The translations under genes were made by a program, and so were the position numbers. Shown here in pieces: positions 58,049-64,000 of a stretch of DNA of 64,000 bases. Source of the stretch: Burkholderiaceae bacterium (GTDB taxonomy: Bacteria; Pseudomonadota; Gammaproteobacteria; Burkholderiales; Burkholderiaceae); assembly GCA_947455485.1 (NCBI GenBank), contig CANGNV010000007.1:1-64000 (forward strand). The letters run 5' to 3'. The notes under the pieces are model-generated. The model had not been told where the DNA came from and ran no database searches. It saw only the letters and a list, made by a program, of their open reading frames with translations. Position 1 is the first letter of the stretch; every line of letters starts with the position of its first letter.

Positions 58049-59272
58049 ATGAAGTTAAAGCAAATTACCGCATGTCTGGTGGCGGCAACCTTTTTTGGTT
58101 CAAACCCAGCGTTTGCACAAACATCTAAAGTTAGTGGTGATGTAATTAAGATTGGCGTGTTAACTGACCTATCTTCAACATACTCAGATTTGGCTGGCCC
58201 TGGTGCTGTGATTGCAGCAAAAATGGCGATCGCTGACTTTTCAAAAGATGGCACTGTTATTGGTAAAAAGATTGAATTGGTTAGTGCCGATCATCAAAAC
58301 AAAGCAGATATTGCCGCAAATAAAGCGCGCGAGTGGTACGACAAAGATGGTGTTGATGTGATTGTTGAGTTGGTGTCTACCAACGTTGCGCTCGCCGTAA
58401 TGGAAGTGGCAGAACAAAAAAATAAAATCACATTAGTATCTGGCGCTGCCTCTTTGCCAATTACCAATGAAAAATGTACCGCCAATAACGTACATTGGAC
58501 TTACGATACTTATGCGCTCTCAAACGGAACAGCTAAGGCTGTTGTAAAGCAGGGCAAAAAGAATTGGTACTTCCTTACAGCTGACTACGCTTTCGGCGCC
58601 GCCTTGGAGAAAGATTCAACCAATGTCGTTAATGCAAACGGCGGTAAGGTGTTGGGAACGAGTAAGCACCCATTCCCCAATAGCGACTTCTCTTCATATC
58701 TTTTAAAAGCGCAAGCTAGTGGTGCTGATGTTGTGGCATTGGCGAACGCAGGCCAAGACACTATTAACTCTGTGAAGCAGGCTTCAGAGTTTGGTATCAA
58801 CAAAAAGCAAACTGTAGTTCCTTTGCTGATGTTTATCTCCGACGTTCACTCTTTGGGTTTGAATGCTGCACAAGGCATGTATTTAACCGAGGGCTTCTAC
58901 TGGGATAAAGATGATAAGACGCGCGCATTCTCTAAGCGTTTCATCTTGCAACACAAGCGTATGCCTACTAGTGTTCAGGCTGGCGTTTACTCATCTGTTC
59001 TTGCTTACTTAACTGCAGTACAAAAAGCTGGCACTGACGATACACAAGCGGTAATGAAGGCTTTGAAATCCACCAATATTGATGATGGATTGTTCAAAGG
59101 AAAAATCCGCGCTGATGGTAAGTTTGAGCACGACATGTATTTGCTTGAAGTGAAGAAGCCATCTGACTCTAAGAGCCCATGGGATTATTACAACGTCAAG
59201 GCGGTGATTCCTGCTGCTGAGGCAACACAACCACTTTCATTGTCACGATGCAAGCTGGTTACTAACAAGTAA
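58049..59272 (+). CDS. Branched-chain amino-acid-type substrate-binding protein
   Basis: A protein of 407 residues with a signal peptide (about 1-24, ending AFAQ) and a type-I periplasmic-binding fold. Landmarks are IKIGVLTDLSSTYSDLAGPG, WYDKDGVDVIVELVSTNVAL and ADYAFGAALEKDS. It delivers a small ligand, of the amino acid or amide type, to the transporter. The ligand cannot be told from the sequence. A good ribosome site (AGGAG) precedes the ATG. Confidence 0.9.
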   Translation: MKLKQITACLVAATFFGSNPAFAQTSKVSGDVIKIGVLTDLSSTYSDLAGPGAVIAAKMAIADFSKDGTVIGKKIELVSADHQNKADIAANKAREWYDKDGVDVIVELVSTNVALAVMEVAEQKNKITLVSGAASLPITNEKCTANNVHWTYDTYALSNGTAKAVVKQGKKNWYFLTADYAFGAALEKDSTNVVNANGGKVLGTSKHPFPNSDFSSYLLKAQASGADVVALANAGQDTINSVKQASEFGINKKQTVVPLLMFISDVHSLGLNAAQGMYLTEGFYWDKDDKTRAFSKRFILQHKRMPTSVQAGVYSSVLAYLTAVQKAGTDDTQAVMKALKSTNIDDGLFKGKIRADGKFEHDMYLLEVKKPSDSKSPWDYYNVKAVIPAAEATQPLSLSRCKLVTNK

Positions 59273-59289
59273 TTCATTTCTAGCTAAGT

Positions 59290-60210
59290 ATGTTTGAACT
59301 TCTTGGAATTACCCCACAAGGGCTGGTTGCTCAGCTCTTGGTGGGGCTTATTAATGGCTCCTTCTACGCCATTTTGAGTTTGGGTCTGGCCATTATTTTT
59401 GGCCTACTCAACATCATCAATTTTTCGCATGGCGCTCAGTACACAATGGGTGCATTTGTTGCATGGATTGGCCTCACTCAAGTTGGCCAGTGGTTTGGTT
59501 TTCCTGAGTTCTCTATTAACTATTGGTTTGCATTAATTTTGGTGCCCTTGGTTATGGCGGGCTTTGGTTTGATTCTCGAGCGCACAATGCTTAGGCGCCT
59601 TTATCACCTAGATCACCTGTATGGCTTGTTATTAACCTTTGGTTTGGCGCTCATTATTGAGGGCATGTTCCGTCACTGGTATGGAATTTCTGGTGAGAGC
59701 TATCCAGCCCCTGAGTTATTGCAGGGTGCAATACCTTTGGAGTCGATTGGCATTATTTTGCCCAAGTACCGTTTGTGGGTGGTTGTTGCTTCCTTGGTGG
59801 TTTGCTTCTCTACTTGGTATGTGATTGAGCGCACTAAGCTGGGCGCTTATCTTCGCGCTGGTACTGAAAACCCAAAACTCCTTCAGGCGTTTGGCATCAA
59901 TGTGCCGCTAATGATTTCTTTGGCCTATGCCTATGGCGTGGGCCTTGCTGGTTTTGCTGGCGTTTTAGCCGCACCGATTTTTCAAGTTAACCCATTGATG
60001 GGCTCCAACCTGATCATTGTGGTTTTCGCAGTTGTTGTGATTGGTGGCATGGGCTCTATCATGGGCTCTATTTTGACTGGCCTTGCTTTGGGCTTGATCG
60101 AGGGCCTAACTAAAGTTTTTTATCCAGAAGCATCTGGCGTAGTAATTTTTGTGATCATGGCAATCGTATTGCTCATTCGTCCTGCTGGACTTTTCGGCCG
60201 GGAGAAATAG
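59290..60210 (+). CDS. livH: Branched-chain amino-acid-type permease (LivH-like)
   Basis: A membrane protein of 306 residues with about eight helices. It starts with LVGLINGSFYAILSLGLAII and LNIINFSHGAQYTMGAF, the LivH hallmarks. The coupling loop is near GAYLRAGTENPKLLQAFGIN. It ends IRPAGLFGREK. It forms the channel with LivM, whose gene starts 1 bp later. Confidence 0.92.
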   Translation: MFELLGITPQGLVAQLLVGLINGSFYAILSLGLAIIFGLLNIINFSHGAQYTMGAFVAWIGLTQVGQWFGFPEFSINYWFALILVPLVMAGFGLILERTMLRRLYHLDHLYGLLLTFGLALIIEGMFRHWYGISGESYPAPELLQGAIPLESIGIILPKYRLWVVVASLVVCFSTWYVIERTKLGAYLRAGTENPKLLQAFGINVPLMISLAYAYGVGLAGFAGVLAAPIFQVNPLMGSNLIIVVFAVVVIGGMGSIMGSILTGLALGLIEGLTKVFYPEASGVVIFVIMAIVLLIRPAGLFGREK

Positions 60211-60211
60211 T

Positions 60212-61141
60212 ATGAATTCAAAAACAAAATTACTCTACGGCATTTTGGTTCTGATTGCCCTGCTTCTACCTTTTCAAGATTTTATTTATTTAGTATTTGC
60301 AATGAAGGTGTTGTGCTTCGCCCTCTTCGCTTGCGCCTTTAATTTGTTATTGGGCTTCACGGGACTTCTTTCTTTTGGGCACGCAGCATTCTTTGGAACC
60401 TCTGCTTATATCACCGCCTATCTTTGTAAAGAGGCTGGCCTATCTCCCGAGTTTGGAATTGCGTTGGGCGTTTTGGGCTCCGCTGTTTTAGGTTTTTTAA
60501 TTGGCTCTTTGGCAATTCGTCGACAGGGTATTTATTTTGCGATGGTGACGTTGGCTCTTTCGCAGATGGTTTACTTCTTGGCGGTGCAGCTCCCCTTCAC
60601 TGGTGGTGAGGACGGCATTCAGGGTGTTCCGCGCGGCATGTTGTTTGGTTTGATTGATTTAAAAGATGACGTCAGCATGTATTACTTTGTGCTTACTGTT
60701 TTCTTACTCGGATTTGCGTTGATCGTTCGCACAGTACACTCCCCTTTCGGCCAAGTCTTAAAAGCTATTCGTGAAAACGAACCACGCGCAGTTTCTTTGG
60801 GTTATGACGTTGATCGTTTCAAGTTAATCTCTTTTGTTATTTCAGCTGCGCTTGCGGGCCTTGCTGGTTCTTTGAAAACCCTCGTCTTCCAGTTGGCAAC
60901 ATTGACCGACGTTCATTGGCACATGTCTGGTGAGGTTGTTCTCATGACTTTGCTTGGTGGAATGGGAACTATCCTCGGCCCAGTTGTTGGTGCGGGCATT
61001 GTTGTTGGCTTGCAAAACTATCTGGCTAACATTGGCTCTTGGAGCACCATTGCAACCGGATTCATTTTTGTAATCTGTGTTTTGGCATTCCGTCGCGGGG
61101 TTGTTGGCGAAATTACTCACCTCTTTAAGAAGAAAAATTGA
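60212..61141 (+). CDS. livM: Branched-chain amino-acid-type permease (LivM-like)
   Basis: A membrane protein of 309 residues. It has FNLLLGFTGLLSFGHAAFFG, the LivM hallmark, and GQVLKAIRENEPRAVSLGYD as the coupling loop. It ends with a basic LFKKKN tail. It is the last gene of the transporter operon. Its order (two ATPases, binding protein, two permeases) differs from the E. coli order but is common in Burkholderiales. Confidence 0.92.
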   Translation: MNSKTKLLYGILVLIALLLPFQDFIYLVFAMKVLCFALFACAFNLLLGFTGLLSFGHAAFFGTSAYITAYLCKEAGLSPEFGIALGVLGSAVLGFLIGSLAIRRQGIYFAMVTLALSQMVYFLAVQLPFTGGEDGIQGVPRGMLFGLIDLKDDVSMYYFVLTVFLLGFALIVRTVHSPFGQVLKAIRENEPRAVSLGYDVDRFKLISFVISAALAGLAGSLKTLVFQLATLTDVHWHMSGEVVLMTLLGGMGTILGPVVGAGIVVGLQNYLANIGSWSTIATGFIFVICVLAFRRGVVGEITHLFKKKN

Positions 61142-61165
61142 TTTAGGTTTTTCTTATTCGCTTTT

Positions 61166-61189
61166 AGTACGGCGCTTCGGCGCCGTACT
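61166..61189. terminator. Strong hairpin after livM
   Basis: A 10-bp perfect stem (AGTACGGCGC/GCGCCGTACT) with a TTCG tetraloop. It lacks a T-run, so it may stop transcription with Rho or protect the 3' end. The gap to mnmG (223 bp) also holds a parS site. Confidence 0.55.
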
Positions 61190-61309
61190 CATTTAAAGCC
61201 CTCCGTTGCTTGCGCTTAGTGGTGCTCAACCCACTATTTTTATAAAAACATAATTAAATCAATGACTTATGAAATATAAGGCATATTTATTGTTGTTTGA
61301 GTGAGTATT

Positions 61310-61325
61310 TGTTTCACGTGAAACC
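61310..61325. other. parS site upstream of mnmG (15 of 16)
   Basis: TGTTTCACGTGAAACC, which differs from the bacterial parS consensus only in the last base. ParB binds such sites near the origin. parA begins at 63970. Confidence 0.9.
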
Positions 61326-61364
61326 TACAAAATGCTATGATCATCGCCCTATCTGAGGCAAATC

Positions 61365-63290
61365 ATGCGCTATTCAAAGAACTTCGATGTCATTGTGGTT
61401 GGTGGTGGTCACGCCGGGACCGAGGCTGCCCTCGCTTCCGCACGCATGGGATGCGACACGCTGCTAATTACCCACAGTATTGAGAATTTGGGCGCCATGA
61501 GCTGCAACCCTTCAATTGGCGGTATTGGTAAAGGGCACTTAGTTAAAGAGATTGATGCGATGGGTGGTGCCATGGCGGCAGCTACCGATGAGGCTGGTAT
61601 TCAGTTTCGGATATTGAATTCGAGCAAGGGCCCTGCTGTCCGAGCTACTCGGGCACAGGGTGACCGAGTTTTATATAAAGCGGCGATTCGCCGACGTCTT
61701 GAGAATCAGGAAAACCTAACCCTTTTTCAAGCTGCTGTTGATGATTTACTGGTTCAAGGTGATGAGGTCCAAGGCGTGGTTACGCAAATGGGCCTGAAGT
61801 TTATGGCTAATAAAGTGGTCTTAACGGCCGGAACCTTCTTGGATGGAAAGATTCATGTCGGCTTAAATAATTACGCTGGTGGTCGAGCTGGTGATCCCGC
61901 GGCTGTTTCTTTGTCTGCCAGGTTAAAAGAGTTGAAACTCCCTCAAGGAAGATTAAAGACGGGAACGCCGCCGAGGATCGATGGCCGCACCATTGATTTC
62001 TCGGTCATGTTGGAGCAGCCGGGAGATCTAGATCCGGTGCCGGTTTTCTCTTATTTGGGTCGACCCGAGCAACACCCAAAGCAAGTTCCTTGCTGGATTT
62101 CACACACAAATGAGCAAACGCACGACATTATTCGGGGTGGTTTAGACCGCTCGCCAATGTATACGGGTGTGATTGAAGGGGTTGGCCCACGCTACTGCCC
62201 TTCTATTGAAGACAAGATTCATCGTTTTGCCTCCAGAAATAGTCATCAGATCTTCTTAGAGCCCGAGGGCTTAACAACAAATGAGTTTTATCCCAACGGA
62301 ATCTCCACCAGTCTCCCCTTTGATGTTCAGTGGAGTTTGGTACGAAGTATTCGGGGTTTAGAGTCTGCGGTGATTGTGCGCCCTGGTTATGCCATTGAGT
62401 ACGATTTCTTTGATCCGCGCCATTTGCGCCATAGTTTAGAGACCAAGGCGATTGCTGGTCTTTACTTTGCGGGCCAGATTAATGGCACTACAGGTTATGA
62501 AGAGGCTGCAGCACAGGGGATGCTTGCCGGCATCAATGCTGGTTTAGCGGCACAGGGCAAGGAGCCTTGGTTGCCAAAGCGTAGTGAGTCTTATATTGGT
62601 GTTTTGGTGGATGACCTGATTACTTTGGGCGTTCAAGAGCCTTACCGCATGTTTACTAGCCGCGCCGAGTACCGCTTGAGCCTGCGAGAAGACAATGCGG
62701 ATTTGCGTCTAACCACCATTGGCCGAGAGCTGGGCTTAGTAGACGACTACCGCTGGAATACGTTTTGTAGAAAACAAGAAGCTGTTTCACGTGAAACATC
62801 CCGCTTGCAAGATATTTGGATTGGACCAAAGCATGGGTCCGCAAAGGCGGTTTCTGAGCTTTTAGGCCAAGACTTATCGCACGAGTGTAGTTTGGCCGAC
62901 CTTTTACGGCGTCCTGGCATCACTTATGAGGCGGTCACCAATTTGGCGAATGGGCTTTGGTCCCCAGGAACGCTAGATGACGATTTAGGTTTGGCGCAGC
63001 AAATTAGTGACCAGGTTGAAATTTCTATTAAATATCAAGGCTATATAGATAGGCAGGCGGTTGAGATTGCGCGGCAAGAGCATAACGAAAGCTTCCCATT
63101 GCCTGAGTCTTTGGATTACACCCAGGTTCTTGGTTTATCGAAAGAGGTGCAGCAAAAACTCAACTTACATAAGCCTGGCACCCTCGGTCAAGCTGGCAGG
63201 ATTTCTGGTGTGACGCCGGCAGCCCTCTCCTTGCTGCTGGTCCATCTTAAAAAGGGCCTAGGCCGCACCCAAGAAGAAACCCATGGGTAA
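61365..63290 (+). CDS. mnmG: tRNA uridine-5-carboxymethylaminomethyl modification enzyme MnmG
   Basis: It makes cmnm5U34 with MnmE. The protein has 641 residues. The FAD-binding motif is [19 protein letters not shown], and [20 protein letters not shown] with [20 protein letters not shown] are family blocks. The conserved Cys is in the [14 protein letters not shown] block. It overlaps rsmG by 8 bp and contains a perfect parS at 62783-62798. Confidence 0.97.
   Translation: MRYSKNFDVIVVGGGHAGTEAALASARMGCDTLLITHSIENLGAMSCNPSIGGIGKGHLVKEIDAMGGAMAAATDEAGIQFRILNSSKGPAVRATRAQGDRVLYKAAIRRRLENQENLTLFQAAVDDLLVQGDEVQGVVTQMGLKFMANKVVLTAGTFLDGKIHVGLNNYAGGRAGDPAAVSLSARLKELKLPQGRLKTGTPPRIDGRTIDFSVMLEQPGDLDPVPVFSYLGRPEQHPKQVPCWISHTNEQTHDIIRGGLDRSPMYTGVIEGVGPRYCPSIEDKIHRFASRNSHQIFLEPEGLTTNEFYPNGISTSLPFDVQWSLVRSIRGLESAVIVRPGYAIEYDFFDPRHLRHSLETKAIAGLYFAGQINGTTGYEEAAAQGMLAGINAGLAAQGKEPWLPKRSESYIGVLVDDLITLGVQEPYRMFTSRAEYRLSLREDNADLRLTTIGRELGLVDDYRWNTFCRKQEAVSRETSRLQDIWIGPKHGSAKAVSELLGQDLSHECSLADLLRRPGITYEAVTNLANGLWSPGTLDDDLGLAQQISDQVEISIKYQGYIDRQAVEIARQEHNESFPLPESLDYTQVLGLSKEVQQKLNLHKPGTLGQAGRISGVTPAALSLLLVHLKKGLGRTQEETHG
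62783..62798. other. Perfect parS site within mnmG
   Basis: TGTTTCACGTGAAACA, the full 16-bp bacterial parS consensus, lies inside the mnmG coding sequence and is read in frame as AVSRET. Coding parS sites near the origin are known in other bacteria. Confidence 0.93.
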
Positions 63291-63945
63291 TGATTTGGTT
63301 TCTTTGGGGATTGAGGGTTTGGGCCTCAATCTCAGTCCCACGAATATTGCAGATTTAGAGCTATTTTTGCAGGAAATGAGCCGTTGGAACCAAGTGCATA
63401 ACTTGACTGCAATTGAAGGTGAAAAAAACTCAGTAAGATTGCATCTCATTGATTCCATTACAGTTTTACCCGTAATGCGTCAATTTTTGGGTTTGCAAAA
63501 CCCCAAAATCGCAGACCTCGGTTCGGGCGGCGGTTTGCCGGCAATTCCCATCGCCATCTTGCAGCCCGAGTGGCACTTGACCTTAATTGAGGCCATCCGT
63601 AAAAAAACGGCGTTTTTGCAACATGTACGCGGCAAGTTGGGCTTAAAGAATATTCAGGTTCTGAGTGAGCGCGTCGAGGCGGTAGCTAAATCACAGCCTG
63701 GTCAGTTTGATGCGGTGATTTCTAGGGCGTTTACTAATCTTGCCCACTTTCTAGAGCTTTCTCTGCCCCTTCTCAAGCCCAACGGGTTGGTGTTTGCAAT
63801 GAAGGCAAAACGAGCGGATGAAGAGCTGCAAGATGTTTGTATGGATGACTGGCGTTTGGTGGCCGATGAGCCCCTAGAAATTCCGAATTTGGCGGTGGAA
63901 CGCAGGCTTTTGGTCTTATCCCCCGTGAGAAAATTACCCCTTTAA
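63283..63945 (+). CDS. rsmG: 16S rRNA m7G527 methyltransferase RsmG
   Basis: It methylates G527 of 16S rRNA. The protein has 220 residues. The SAM loop is [17 protein letters not shown], preceded by [11 protein letters not shown] and LIDSITVLP, and followed by [15 protein letters not shown]. Its ATG overlaps mnmG by 8 bp, and parA begins 24 bp after its stop, the usual origin order. Confidence 0.95.
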   Translation: MGNDLVSLGIEGLGLNLSPTNIADLELFLQEMSRWNQVHNLTAIEGEKNSVRLHLIDSITVLPVMRQFLGLQNPKIADLGSGGGLPAIPIAILQPEWHLTLIEAIRKKTAFLQHVRGKLGLKNIQVLSERVEAVAKSQPGQFDAVISRAFTNLAHFLELSLPLLKPNGLVFAMKAKRADEELQDVCMDDWRLVADEPLEIPNLAVERRLLVLSPVRKLPL

Positions 63946-63969
63946 AGCACGACATTTTTAAGAAAAATT

Positions 63970-64000
63970 ATGGCCAAAATATTCTGTATTGCAAATCAAA
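63970..64000 (+). CDS. parA: ParA chromosome-partitioning ATPase (N-terminus only)
   Basis: The window ends after ten codons (MAKIFCIANQ). This is the known ParA/Soj start (the next residues are normally KGGVGKT). It follows rsmG, and parB is expected next. With the two parS sites this makes the ParABS system. Confidence 0.85.
   Translation, partial: MAKIFCIANQ

Overview
The window looks like the replication-origin region of a small-genome, moderately AT-rich betaproteobacterium of the order Burkholderiales, most likely Polynucleobacter or a close relative. This rests on gene order and protein character recognised from memory, not on a search. Pointers are the order rpmH-rnpA-yidD-yidC-mnmE facing dnaA-dnaN-gyrB, mnmG-rsmG-parA with parS sites, the mreBCD-mrdA-rodA cluster next to gatC, the short NtrX-type regulator beside NtrY, a phasin, a DUF3717 protein and dense gene packing.

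Layout. 1-5.7 kb: start of gatC (minus), then the rod-shape operon mreB-mreC-mreD-mrdA-rodA. 5.7-18 kb: housekeeping and envelope genes (HU, an LpxO-type lipid A hydroxylase, carbonic anhydrase, an LpxL-type acyltransferase, a phosphoesterase paired with a kinase-universal stress protein fusion, dctA, a pseudouridine synthase, prfC). prfC has no ATG, GTG or TTG available at its N-terminus. 18-26 kb: accessory genes, a tandem glycine riboswitch (minus strand) with no glycine-cleavage gene behind it, panD, a phasin, pagP, a peroxiredoxin, and a BLUF photoreceptor divergent from katG. 26-31 kb: accessory genes. Here three single-gene units (GNAT acetyltransferase, MAPEG protein, ModA) lie in a row behind tRNA-Phe, each ending in a copy of the tRNA-Phe 3' end plus its terminator. 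31-40 kb: an OsmC-YcaO fusion, ntrX-ntrY-DUF4390-rsmB-fmt-def, and a short dprA. 40-50 kb: topB, whose 3' end overlaps a convergent MnmC oxidase-domain gene by 175 bp, then pckG, mnmE, yidC, yidD, rnpA and rpmH. 50-56 kb: DnaA boxes, dnaA, more DnaA boxes, dnaN, gyrB, a SET-domain gene and a DUF3717 gene. 56-61 kb: a branched-chain-amino-acid-type ABC transporter operon. 61-64 kb: a parS site, mnmG (with a perfect parS inside it), rsmG and the start of parA.

How the genes work together. The right half is the chromosome replication and segregation centre: DnaA and its boxes start replication, DnaN and GyrB serve the fork, and parS with ParA (ParB expected next) segregates the origin. The left cluster makes the lateral cell wall. 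Three lipid A genes (lpxO-, lpxL- and pagP-like) suggest active outer-membrane remodelling. The most unusual structure is the tRNA-Phe-anchored row of compact one-gene units, which resembles a cassette array grown by repeated insertion at a tRNA 3' end. No recombinase gene is visible in the window, so the mechanism is inferred.
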